From positions 1 to 64,000 of the forward strand of contig NZ_BAAAEP010000012.1 in the NCBI RefSeq assembly GCF_039523075.1: a stretch of 64,000 nucleotides of DNA, written 5' to 3'. Positions 23,266 through 31,307 of this stretch are shown piece by piece; positions within the stretch are counted from its first letter, which is position 1; each line of letters opens with the position of its first letter. The position numbers were made by a program, and so were the translations under genes. Origin of the DNA: Caenispirillum bisanense (GTDB taxonomy: Bacteria; Pseudomonadota; Alphaproteobacteria; Rhodospirillales; Rhodospirillaceae). Under the pieces are notes generated by a model that searched no databases, was not told the DNA's origin, and was given only the letters and a program-made list of their open reading frames with translations.

Positions 23266-25272
23266 TCAGCGCCCGAGACGGGCGAGGACGGCATCGGCCA
23301 CCGCCTGGGCGGTGATGCCGAAGAATTCGTACAGTTCTTCCGCCGGGCCGCTGGCACCGAACTGGCGCATGCCGATGACGGCACCTTCCAGGCCGACGTA
23401 CTTCTCCCAGCCGAAGGCCGCGCCGGCTTCCACCGCGACGCGCAGAACGCCCTTGCCCAGCACCGCGATGCGATAGTCGGTCGGCTGTTCGTCGAACAGT
23501 TCCCAGCACGGCATGGAAACAACGGCGGCCTTCACGCCGACGTTGGCGAGCATCACCTGGGCGGTCAGCGCCAGCTGCACTTCCGAGCCGGTGGCGATGA
23601 GGGTGACGTCACGCTTGCCGTCCTCCGGCTCCGACAGCACATAGGCGCCGCGGGCCGACAGGTTCTCGGCGGTGTACTGGCGCACCGTCGGCAGGTTCTG
23701 GCGCGACAGGGCGAGCACGCTCGGCGCATCGTCGGTATGCAGGGCGATCTGCCAGCACTCGGCGGTTTCGATGGGGTCGCAGGGGCGCAGCACCAGCACG
23801 TTCGGCATGGCGCGCAAGGACGCCAGGTGCTCCACCGGCTGGTGGGTCGGGCCGTCCTCGCCGAGGCCGATGGAGTCATGGGTGCCGACGTAGATCACCC
23901 GCTGGTTCATGATCGCCGACATGCGCAGGGCCGGGCGCAGGTAATCGGTGAACACCAGGAAGGTGCCGCCGTAGGGGATGAAGCCGCCGTGCAGGGCGAG
24001 GCCGTTCATCATGGCGGCCATGCCGTGTTCGCGCACGCCCCAGTGGATGTAGTTGCCGGCCGCGTGGCCCGGCTCCACCGCACTCATCTGCTTTGTGATG
24101 GTGAGGTTGGAGTGGGTGAGGTCGGCGGAGCCGCCGACGATCTGCGGCAGGGCCGGCACGATGTGCTCCAGGCACTGCTGGCTGGCCTTGCGGGTGGCGA
24201 CCTTCGGCTGTTCCTCGGCGCACTTCTTCTTGAAGTCGTCGAGCGCCCGTTCCCAGCCCAGCGGCAGCTTGCCGGCGACGAAGTCGAAGAAGGCCTCGCG
24301 CTTGTCGGCGGGCTCGGCCTGCATCTTGGCTTCCCAGGCGCGGCGGGCTTCGGTGCCGCGGGCGCCGGCGGCGCGCCAGGCGGACAGAACCTCGTCCGGC
24401 ACCTCGAACGGCGCATGCGGCCAGCCGAGGGCCTCGCGGGTCTTGGCGATCTCGGCCTCGCCCAGGGGCGCGCCGTGAGTCTTCTCCGACCCGGCCAGCG
24501 ACGGCGAGCCGTAGCCGATGACGGTGCGGCAGGCGATCAGGCTGGGGCGCGGGTCGGCCTTGGCCTTGGTGATGGCGGCGGCGACGGCTTCGGCATCATG
24601 GCCGTCGACCGCCTGCACGTGCCACTGGCTGGCCTCAAAGCGCTTCAGCTGGTCGTCGCTGGTGGCCTTGGAGGTGTCGCCGTCGATGCAGATGCGGTTG
24701 TCGTCCCACAGCACCACCAGCTTGCCGAGCTTCTGGTGGCCGGCGAAGGAGATCACTTCCTGGCTGATGCCTTCCATCAGGCAGCCGTCGCCGGCGATGC
24801 ACCAGGTGTAGTGGTCGACCACGTCGTTGCCGAAGCGGGCCGCCATCATGCGCTCGCCCAGCGCCAGGCCGACGGCATTGGCGATGCCCTGGCCGAGCGG
24901 GCCGGTGGTGGTTTCCGCGAAGTCGACGTGGCCGTATTCCGGGTGGCCGGCGGTCTTGGCGCCCAGCTGGCGGAAGTTCTGCAGCTGCTCGATGTCGGTG
25001 TCGGCATAGCCGAGCAGGTAGGACAGGCTGTAGAGCAGCATGGAGCCATGGCCGGCCGACAGCACGAAGCGGTCACGGTCCGGCCAGCGCGGGCTGGTGG
25101 GGTCGACCGTGGCGAAGCGGGTGAACAGCACGGTGGCGACATCGGCCATGCCCATGGGCATGCCGGGGTGGCCGCTGTTGGCCTTCTGCACGGCGTCGAT
25201 GGCCAGGAACCGGATGGCGTTGGCCATCTTCCGGGTGTCGACGGGGGCGGTGGCGGTGACGGGTTCGGTCAT
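23266..25272 (-). CDS. tkt: transketolase
   Basis: 668 residues from ATG 25272. A thiamine-diphosphate enzyme moving two-carbon units among sugar phosphates in the Calvin and pentose-phosphate pathways. N-terminal motifs: DAVQKANSGHPGMPMGMADV, ETTTGPLGQGIANAVGLALG and AGDGCLMEGISQEVISFAGH (GDG...N thiamine motif); middle domain: GGTFLVFTDYLRPALRMSAI and DSIGLGEDGPTHQPVEHLAS; the C-terminal domain closes with GWEKYVG. Full length. It sits between phosphoribulokinase (74 bp) and aldolase, so it is the Calvin copy; another may exist elsewhere. Confidence 0.96.
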   Translation of the reverse strand: MTEPVTATAPVDTRKMANAIRFLAIDAVQKANSGHPGMPMGMADVATVLFTRFATVDPTSPRWPDRDRFVLSAGHGSMLLYSLSYLLGYADTDIEQLQNFRQLGAKTAGHPEYGHVDFAETTTGPLGQGIANAVGLALGERMMAARFGNDVVDHYTWCIAGDGCLMEGISQEVISFAGHQKLGKLVVLWDDNRICIDGDTSKATSDDQLKRFEASQWHVQAVDGHDAEAVAAAITKAKADPRPSLIACRTVIGYGSPSLAGSEKTHGAPLGEAEIAKTREALGWPHAPFEVPDEVLSAWRAAGARGTEARRAWEAKMQAEPADKREAFFDFVAGKLPLGWERALDDFKKKCAEEQPKVATRKASQQCLEHIVPALPQIVGGSADLTHSNLTITKQMSAVEPGHAAGNYIHWGVREHGMAAMMNGLALHGGFIPYGGTFLVFTDYLRPALRMSAIMNQRVIYVGTHDSIGLGEDGPTHQPVEHLASLRAMPNVLVLRPCDPIETAECWQIALHTDDAPSVLALSRQNLPTVRQYTAENLSARGAYVLSEPEDGKRDVTLIATGSEVQLALTAQVMLANVGVKAAVVSMPCWELFDEQPTDYRIAVLGKGVLRVAVEAGAAFGWEKYVGLEGAVIGMRQFGASGPAEELYEFFGITAQAVADAVLARLGR

Positions 25273-25346
25273 TGGCTGGGTATCCGTGGTGCTGTTCCGT
25301 TGGCGGCGCTGGGTTCGTGCGGTGGGGGCTTCTATAGCGCGGATCG

Positions 25347-26342
25347 TCAGATCGCGTAATGGCCCATGGCGGCCTTCACCAGATGATAGGTGGTGAGCAG
25401 CTGCGACAGGGCGAGCGGATGGCTCATCTTGGCGCGGTGTTCGCGGTCGTCCATGAACTGGCCCAGGTCGGCCCGGAGGTGGCCGGTCTCCGGGATCAGG
25501 TTCCACAACAGGTCTTCGATGGCCTTGGCCCGCTTGTCGTCGAGATCGGCGGCGATTTCAAGCACGTCCACCGGCTTGCCGTCGATGTCGCGGGCGAGCG
25601 TCAGCGAGACCTTGTCCTTGGAGCCTTCCAGGATGGGCGACAGGTCGGGGTGGGGCAGGGTGGGGCGCAGGGTGTGGCGCACCACCAGGTTCGGCCCCAC
25701 TTCCTCGCGCCGGCCGGCGGGGCGGACGAACTGCACCACCATGTCGGCGAAGGTGCGCTGCGGGCGGATGAACTGCTCGCTCAGCTCGCCGCGGGTGAGC
25801 AGCGACTCGCGCACTTCCGATTCCTGGTAGCCGCGCTGGTGGGTGTCGCGGGTGATCTTCCAGTAGACCCGCAGGTCTTCCTCCGGCTCCAGATAGACCT
25901 TGACGTCGTAACAGTCGCGCATGGCCCGCGTGGTGTAGCCGTGCAGCCCCTCGACGATCACGTAGTCGCGCGGCTGCACGTAGACCGGCGGCCGCAGGGT
26001 GCCGTCGGAATGGTCGTAGACCGGCTTGAGGATGGGCTGGCCCTCGCGCAGCAGCCGGATGTGCTGCTCCATGATGTCCATGTGGTTGGCGCGCGGGTCG
26101 AGCGCCGACAGGCCGAGGCGCTTGCGCTCCGCCCGGGCGTGCTTGTGGTAGTCGTCGAGGGCGATGAGGGTGACGCGGTGCTCGCCCAGGATCTGCGCCA
26201 CGCCGGCGGCGAAGGTGCTCTTGCCGGCGGCGCTGTCGCCGACGATGCCGAGGATGATCGGCCGGTCGGCGATCCGCTTCAGGGTCACCGGCGAGGCCGC
26301 CGGAGCGGCGGCGCGGGAGGCGGAGGTCAGCGGCATGGTCAT
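25347..26342 (-). CDS. prk: phosphoribulokinase, class II-like
   Basis: 331 residues from ATG 26342, whose ATGA overlaps the upstream stop. It phosphorylates ribulose 5-phosphate to ribulose 1,5-bisphosphate. The P loop is GIVGDSAAGKSTFAAG; LIALDDYHKHARAERKR follows, then LDPRANHMDIMEQHIRLLRE, ILKPVYDHSDGTL, VIVEGLHGYTTRAMRDCYDV and YWKITRDTHQRGYQ. The DPRAN...KPxYxHxxG...EGLH pattern and length resemble plant/cyanobacterial (class II) enzymes more than the ~290-residue proteobacterial class I type with SSGAGT in the P loop. The activity call is firm from operon context; class assignment is by memory of the motifs. Confidence 0.88.
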   Translation of the reverse strand: MTMPLTSASRAAAPAASPVTLKRIADRPIILGIVGDSAAGKSTFAAGVAQILGEHRVTLIALDDYHKHARAERKRLGLSALDPRANHMDIMEQHIRLLREGQPILKPVYDHSDGTLRPPVYVQPRDYVIVEGLHGYTTRAMRDCYDVKVYLEPEEDLRVYWKITRDTHQRGYQESEVRESLLTRGELSEQFIRPQRTFADMVVQFVRPAGRREEVGPNLVVRHTLRPTLPHPDLSPILEGSKDKVSLTLARDIDGKPVDVLEIAADLDDKRAKAIEDLLWNLIPETGHLRADLGQFMDDREHRAKMSHPLALSQLLTTYHLVKAAMGHYAI

Positions 26343-27322
26343 GCCCGCCGCCACGAGGTGACCACCTGCCGGCCGGGGCCGCCGCCGGCGATGAGCAGGC
26401 TCTGGGTGCGCATCCCCTCGGCGGTGGCGGTGACGCCGTCCAGCAGCAGGCCGTCGGCGATGCCGGTGGCGCAGAAGTGGATGTCGTCGCTGCCCACCAG
26501 GTCGGCGGTGCCGAGCCAGCGGGCGGTGTCCATGCCGGCGGCCTGGACGGCCATGCGTTCGGTGTTGAGCTGGGGGTTGATGCGGCCGAGGAACTCGCCG
26601 CCCAGCGCCCGCACGGCGCAGGCGGCCAGCACCCCTTCGGGCGTGCCGCCGGTGCCCATCATGGCGTCGACGCCGGAGTCGGGGATGGCCGCCATCAGGG
26701 CGCCGGCGACGTCGCCGGCGGCGTGCAGGGCGACGCGGGCGCCGGTGCGCTGGATGGCATCCACCAGCGCCCGGTGGCGCGGCTTTTCCAGCACGTAGAT
26801 GGTCAGGGCGGCGACCGGCTTGTCCAGGCAGTCGGCCAGCACCCGCAGCTTCTCCGCCACCGGCGCCGCCGGGTCGATGCGGCCGCGGGCGGCCGGCGGG
26901 GCGGCGAACTTCTCCATGTAGAAGGCGGGGCCGGGGCGGAACAGGGTGCCGCGCGGGGCCACCACCAGCACCGACAGGGCATTGTTGACGCCGCTGTCGG
27001 TCATGTAGGTGGTGCCTTCCGCCGGATCGACGGCGATGTCCACGGCATCGGCCGAGTCGGCATTGCCCAGGCGCAGGCCGGGCGGCAGCCGGGCGCCGGG
27101 GGCGTCGGCGCTTTCGCCGGCCACCACCTCGCCGTTGAGGCCAAGGCCGGTCAGGGCGGCGCGCATGGCCTTGGCGGCGGCGCGGGCGGCGGCCACGCGG
27201 TCACCCCGGCGCAGGCCGGCATGGCAGGCCAGCGCCGCCGCCTCGGTGGCGGCGCGCAGGGCGTAGGTGAAGGCCAGCGGCGACGGCTCGCACTCCACGG
27301 CAGCGGACGGCCCTTGATCCAT
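26339..27322 (-). CDS. GlpX-family fructose/sedoheptulose bisphosphatase paralogue, divergent active site
   Basis: 327 residues from ATG 27322 with GGAAGGA upstream. Clearly homologous to GlpX along its length: DIAVDPAEGTTYMTDSGVNN (Asp99, Glu102, Thr104 of the metal/phosphate motif), KPRHRALVDAIQRTGARV, GGTPEGVLAACAVRALGG and FCATGIADG. However, the Asp of the N-terminal ADQAAVDAMR motif is Ala (about residue 46) and the VIGEGE Glu loop is altered to VVAGESADAP, so one or two canonical magnesium ligands appear lost. In this operon it should act as the Calvin bisphosphatase; loss of activity or altered metal binding is possible. A housekeeping GlpX is at 3.7 kb. Confidence 0.82.
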   Translation of the reverse strand: MDQGPSAAVECEPSPLAFTYALRAATEAAALACHAGLRRGDRVAAARAAAKAMRAALTGLGLNGEVVAGESADAPGARLPPGLRLGNADSADAVDIAVDPAEGTTYMTDSGVNNALSVLVVAPRGTLFRPGPAFYMEKFAAPPAARGRIDPAAPVAEKLRVLADCLDKPVAALTIYVLEKPRHRALVDAIQRTGARVALHAAGDVAGALMAAIPDSGVDAMMGTGGTPEGVLAACAVRALGGEFLGRINPQLNTERMAVQAAGMDTARWLGTADLVGSDDIHFCATGIADGLLLDGVTATAEGMRTQSLLIAGGGPGRQVVTSWRRA

Positions 27323-27500
27323 CGTCCTTCCTTCCCCGCCGGAGCGTCGTGCGCCCCGGCACCGGGTGGGAGCCCGCCACCCGGCGGAGTGGTCCGCGCG
27401 GGCGGGAGGCGATGCGGCGGGACATAGACCTCCGCCCCGCCGAATGCAACACGAAACACCCGCCCGCCGCACGCGCGGCGACAGGCGGCGGGGCGCCCGG

Positions 27501-28136
27501 TCAGGTGCGCTCGCGGCCCTTCAGGAAGAAGGCGACCGCCTGGGCGCGGTTGCTGACGCCCAGCTTGTCGTAGAGGTTCTTCAGGTGGAACTTCACCGTG
27601 TTGAGCGAGATGTCGAGCTTCTCGGCGATCTGCTGGTTGGTGAAGCCGCTGGCCAGCGAGGCCAGCAGTTCGCGCTCGCGCCGGGTCAGGCCGGCAAGCG
27701 GATCGGCGCCCAACTGGCTGACATCGACGAAGGGGAACATCATGCGCCCGTCGGCAACGGCGGCCACCGTTTCCAGCAGCTGCGCCGGCGGATCGGACTT
27801 GGAGCAGAACCCGGCCGCCCGCAAGGCCATGGCCTGGCGCGGAATATCGGGATTGCCGGAGCCGGTGTAGACGATGACGCGCGGGCTGTCCTGCCGGGTC
27901 GACAGCGCTTCCAGCACGCCGCGGCCGTCAAGGTAGGGCATTTCCCACCCGATGATGCCGACGTCGAACTTCATGCGGTCGCAGGCGGCGAGGAAGCGCT
28001 CGCCGTCCGGGCACATGTGAAGCAGAGTGAACCGCTCGTCCCCGGCGAACAGCTTGATGAGGCTGCTCTGCAGAAGCGGGTTCTTCTCTGCGATGACGAT
28101 TTCGATGGGGCGCTTGGATTTCTTGTCGTTGGGCAT
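27501..28136 (-). CDS. NarL/FixJ-family regulator with pseudo-receiver domain
   Basis: 211 residues. The C-terminal LuxR-type DNA-binding domain is canonical: LTRRERELLASLASGFTNQQ, IAEKLDISLNTVKFHLKNLY, DKLGVSNRAQAV. The N-terminal domain has receiver topology, but the phosphoacceptor position is Gly63 (VGIIGWEMPYLDG in place of xxxxDxxMP) and the acidic pocket near residues 16-18 is AEK rather than DD. The switch Lys region (FCSKSDPP) is kept. It is therefore probably regulated without classical phosphorylation, for instance by ligand, partner or amount. It lies 178 bp upstream of the Calvin genes on the same strand, where a LysR-type CbbR is more usual. Confidence 0.85.
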   Translation of the reverse strand: MPNDKKSKRPIEIVIAEKNPLLQSSLIKLFAGDERFTLLHMCPDGERFLAACDRMKFDVGIIGWEMPYLDGRGVLEALSTRQDSPRVIVYTGSGNPDIPRQAMALRAAGFCSKSDPPAQLLETVAAVADGRMMFPFVDVSQLGADPLAGLTRRERELLASLASGFTNQQIAEKLDISLNTVKFHLKNLYDKLGVSNRAQAVAFFLKGRERT

Positions 28137-28665
28137 TCGCCGGCCGCCTGGTTGTGGTCGTGCCTGCCCGAACCCCCTGGTGCGGGCGCCCTTAGGCTAC
28201 AGCATGAATCCCCGAAGGCAAATGCCGTTATGGACCGAAAGTGCAGGGTCCGCCCGCCCGGAGGGGCAGGAGAGGCGGCGCGCCGAGGCCGGAACGTCGC
28301 GTCCGCCGCGGCCTGGCGGGCGGCCGGGGCCGGTCCGATTGCCCGACCGGCGGCGACTCAACGGCCTGCCTTTTCCTCCGGCCTCACCCGATTGTGACAG
28401 CGATCCCCGCCGGAGCCGGCGGTGGCGGCGCGGCGGCCCGGCCGGCGGCCCCCAGACAACCGGCGGCTGTTGTCTAACCCGTTGGTCTTGTTGGCATTTT
28501 TAAAACGATGGGCGTTGTCACATAAGTTTAAAAGTTCTGTCACAAAGGCGACTCCAATCCTGACTACAGTCTGCCCCACGCCGAGGATCGGTGGCCGCCA
28601 GGCCGCATCCCACGGCCCGGCTTCATTAGAGCCCCCTATGCTCGACTGACCAATTGGAGGTCCCT
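28137..28665. other. 529-bp intergenic region, divergent promoters of pstS and the NarL-type regulator
   Basis: No credible gene. The half nearest pstS (28465-28580) is AT-richer and holds the Pho-box-like site at 28515-28543; the other half is GC-rich and should carry the minus-strand promoter of the NarL-type regulator and Calvin genes. No CbbR-type T-N11-A site was recognised with confidence. Confidence 0.6.
28515..28543 (+). promoter_or_regulatory. Pho-box-like PhoB site upstream of pstS
   Basis: TTGTCAC (28515-28521) and CTGTCAC (28537-28543) are direct repeats 22 bp apart, with GTTTAAA (28526-28532) in the 11-bp-phased middle position and A/T-rich 4-bp spacers. This matches PhoB binding to CTGTCAT units repeated every 11 bp. 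It lies about 120 bp before the pstS start, with phoB itself at the end of the same gene cluster. Confidence 0.7.
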
Positions 28666-29712
28666 GTGCTCAAGAAGACCCTCGCCCTGGCCGCCGTTGC
28701 CACCGTCGCCGTCGCCGGCGCCGCGGAAGCCCGCGACCAGATCCGCATCGTCGGCTCGTCCACCGTCTATCCGTTCACCACGACGGTTGCCGAGAACTTC
28801 GGCAAGGCCACCGGCAACAAGACCCCGATCGTCGAGTCCACCGGTACCGGCGGCGGCTTCAAGCTGTTCTGCGCCGGCGTCGGCACCGAGCACCCGGACT
28901 TCACCAACGCCTCGCGCCGCATGAAGGCGTCGGAGCTGGAGCAGTGCCAGGCTAACGGCGTCAACGACGTGGTCGAGATGAAGGTCGGCTATGACGGCAT
29001 CGTCATCGCCAACTCCAAGTCCGGCCCCGATGCCGACCTGACCCGCAAGGACATCTTCCTGGCGCTGGCCAAGCAGGTGCCGGTCGACGGCAAGATCGTC
29101 GCCAACCCCTACACCACCTGGAACCAGATCAACCCGGCCCTGCCGGCCGAGAAGATCGAAGTCCTGGGCCCGCCGCCGACCTCCGGCACCCGCGACGCCT
29201 TCGTCGAGATGGTGATGGACGTTGGCTGCGAAGCCGCCCTGAAGGCCACCGGCGTCGAAGTCGGCAAGGACGACAAGAAGGCCGTGTGCCAGCAGGTGCG
29301 TGAAGACGGCGCCTACATCGAAGCCGGCGAGAACGACAACCTGATCGTCCAGAAGCTCGAGTCCAACCCCAAGGCCTTCGGCATCTTCGGCTACTCGTTC
29401 CTTGACCAGAACGCCGGCCAGATCAAGGGCCACAAGGTGGACGGCCAGGAGCCGACCTACGACAACATCGCCAACGGCGCCTACCCGGTGTCGCGTCCGC
29501 TGTTCGTCTACGCCAAGGGCGCCCACGTCGGCACCATCCCCGGCATGAAGGAATTCATCGCCGAGTACACCAGCGAGCGCGCCTGGAGCGCCGACGGCTA
29601 CCTCGCCGACAAGGGCCTGATCGCCATGCCGCAGGCCGAGCGCGAGCAGTTCCGCGCCTCCGCCGAGGGCCTGCAGGCCGTCAGCCTGGAGCAGCTGAAG
29701 GCGTCGCACTGA
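28666..29712 (+). CDS. pstS: phosphate ABC transporter periplasmic binding protein PstS
   Basis: 348 residues from GTG 28666, chosen because TTGGAGGT lies 5 bp upstream and the signal peptide (VLKKTLALAAVATVAVAGAA) starts there. The mature protein begins after AEA. Phosphate-binding motifs are visible: IVGSSTVYPFTTTVAENFGK, ESTGTGGGFKLFCAGVG, FTNASRRMKASE, GYDGIVIANSKSG and PTSGTRDAFVE, the Ser/Thr/Arg residues contacting phosphate in the periplasm. It is the first gene of pstSCAB-phoU-phoB and is followed by a hairpin that probably favours higher PstS output. Confidence 0.96.
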   Translation: MLKKTLALAAVATVAVAGAAEARDQIRIVGSSTVYPFTTTVAENFGKATGNKTPIVESTGTGGGFKLFCAGVGTEHPDFTNASRRMKASELEQCQANGVNDVVEMKVGYDGIVIANSKSGPDADLTRKDIFLALAKQVPVDGKIVANPYTTWNQINPALPAEKIEVLGPPPTSGTRDAFVEMVMDVGCEAALKATGVEVGKDDKKAVCQQVREDGAYIEAGENDNLIVQKLESNPKAFGIFGYSFLDQNAGQIKGHKVDGQEPTYDNIANGAYPVSRPLFVYAKGAHVGTIPGMKEFIAEYTSERAWSADGYLADKGLIAMPQAEREQFRASAEGLQAVSLEQLKASH

Positions 29713-29730
29713 TCCGCGACGGAATGGACG

Positions 29731-29759
29731 CGGTGGCCGGCCGATCTGGCCGGCCACCG
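29731..29759 (+). terminator. hairpin between pstS and pstC
   Basis: A perfect 12-bp stem (29731-29742 with 29748-29759, loop GATCT) starts 18 bp after the pstS stop and is followed only by TTGCC. In pst operons such structures let extra pstS be made relative to the membrane genes by partial termination or 3'-end protection. Confidence 0.6.
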
Positions 29760-29897
29760 TTGCCATGTTCCGGCGGTCCGCCGGCCGCCTGCCGCCCCGG
29801 CAGTAATGACTCGACAAGTCGTTCATTGATCCATACTCGTCGCCGAGCCGCATTACCGGCACCCGATCTTACCCCTACACCGGTGTAGCGAGAGGCC

Positions 29898-31295
29898 ATG
29901 CAAGCGTTCACCCTCATCGTCGTCCTGCTGGTGCTGACCGTGGTCGGCTTCCGCATGGGACGCGGACGTGCCGTTGCCGTCGTCGGCGGCGAGACGCGCA
30001 AGCTTCACTCCCTGCCGAGCTATCACGGCATGTACGTCGCCCTGTGGTGCGGCGTGCCGTCGTTCGTGCTGCTTGGCCTGTGGATGCTGTTCGAGCCCAC
30101 CATCGCGACGCAGCTGACCCTCGCCAGCCTGCCGCCGCAGGCCTTCGTCGGCGCCGACGGGCAGCCGCTGTCGGAGGCGCGCATCGGCCTTCTGCTCACC
30201 GACATCCGCAACACCGCCACCGGCAACATCGCCGGCAGCAGCGATCCGCTGGTGCGCCAGGCGGCGGAATACTACGCCGGCATCCGCTCCACCGGGTCGT
30301 GGCTGCTCACCACCGTGGCGCTGTCGCTGGCGGTGGCCGGGGCCGGCTGGGGCTGGAAGCGGGTGTCGCCCGACCTGCGGGCCCGCAACGACGTCGAGCT
30401 GGCGGTGAAGGTCTTCATGATCGTCTGCTCGACCATCGCCGTCTTCACCACCATCGGCATCATCCTGTCGCTGCTGTTCGAAAGCGTCCGCTTCTTCGCC
30501 CGCGTGTCGCCGGTGGAGTTCCTGTTCGGCACCCACTGGAGCCCGCAGATCTCCATCCGCGCCGACCAGGTGGGCTCGTCGGGCGGCTTCGGCGCCATCC
30601 CGCTGTTCGCCGGCACGCTGCTGATCTCGTTCATCGCCATGTCGGTGGCGGTGCCCATCGGCCTGCTGTCGGCCATCTACATGGCCGAATACGCCCCCCG
30701 CAAGGTGCGCTCGGTGATCAAGCCGGTGCTGGAAATCCTGGCCGGCATCCCGACCGTGGTCTACGGCTTCTTCGCCGCCCTGACCGTGGCGCCGTTCTTC
30801 CGCGACACCGGCGGCCTGTTCGGCCTGTCCATCAGCTCGGAAAGCGCCCTGGCGGCCGGCATCGTCATGGGCATCATGATCATCCCCTTCGTCAGCTCGC
30901 TGTCGGACGACGTGATCACCGCCGTGCCCAATGCCATGCGCGAAGGCTCCTACGGCCTCGGCGCCACCAAGAGCGAGACCATCAAGCGGGTCATCCTGCC
31001 GGCGGCGCTGCCGGGCGTGGTGGGCGGCATCCTGCTCGCCGTGTCGCGCGCCATCGGCGAGACCATGATCGTGGTCATGGCGGCCGGCCTGTCCGCCAAC
31101 CTGACGGCCAATCCCTTCGAGGCGGTCACCACCGTCACCGTGCAGATCGTCACCCTGCTGGTCGGCGACCAGGAGTTCGACAGCCCGAAGACCCTGGCGG
31201 CCTTCGCCCTTGGCCTGGTGCTGTTCGTGGTGACGCTGGTGCTGAACGTCATCGCCCTCCATGTGGTGCGCAAGTACCGCGAGCAGTACGAGTAA
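29898..31295 (+). CDS. pstC: phosphate ABC transporter permease PstC, N-terminally extended
   Basis: 465 residues, against about 320 in E. coli. The first ~165 residues add a membrane span (AFTLIVVLLVLTVVGFRMG), a second span near 45-65, a periplasmic-looking segment (about 70-140) and a third span before the conserved permease domain that begins VFMIVCSTIAVFTTIGIIL. The core has six spans, MAEYAPRKVRSVIKPVLEIL, GIPTVVYGFFAAL and the EAA-type loop AMREGSYGLGATKSETIKRV that contacts PstB. The long form is common in alphaproteobacteria. Confidence 0.94.
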   Translation: MQAFTLIVVLLVLTVVGFRMGRGRAVAVVGGETRKLHSLPSYHGMYVALWCGVPSFVLLGLWMLFEPTIATQLTLASLPPQAFVGADGQPLSEARIGLLLTDIRNTATGNIAGSSDPLVRQAAEYYAGIRSTGSWLLTTVALSLAVAGAGWGWKRVSPDLRARNDVELAVKVFMIVCSTIAVFTTIGIILSLLFESVRFFARVSPVEFLFGTHWSPQISIRADQVGSSGGFGAIPLFAGTLLISFIAMSVAVPIGLLSAIYMAEYAPRKVRSVIKPVLEILAGIPTVVYGFFAALTVAPFFRDTGGLFGLSISSESALAAGIVMGIMIIPFVSSLSDDVITAVPNAMREGSYGLGATKSETIKRVILPAALPGVVGGILLAVSRAIGETMIVVMAAGLSANLTANPFEAVTTVTVQIVTLLVGDQEFDSPKTLAAFALGLVLFVVTLVLNVIALHVVRKYREQYE

Positions 31296-31307
31296 GGAGC
31301 CTGGAGC

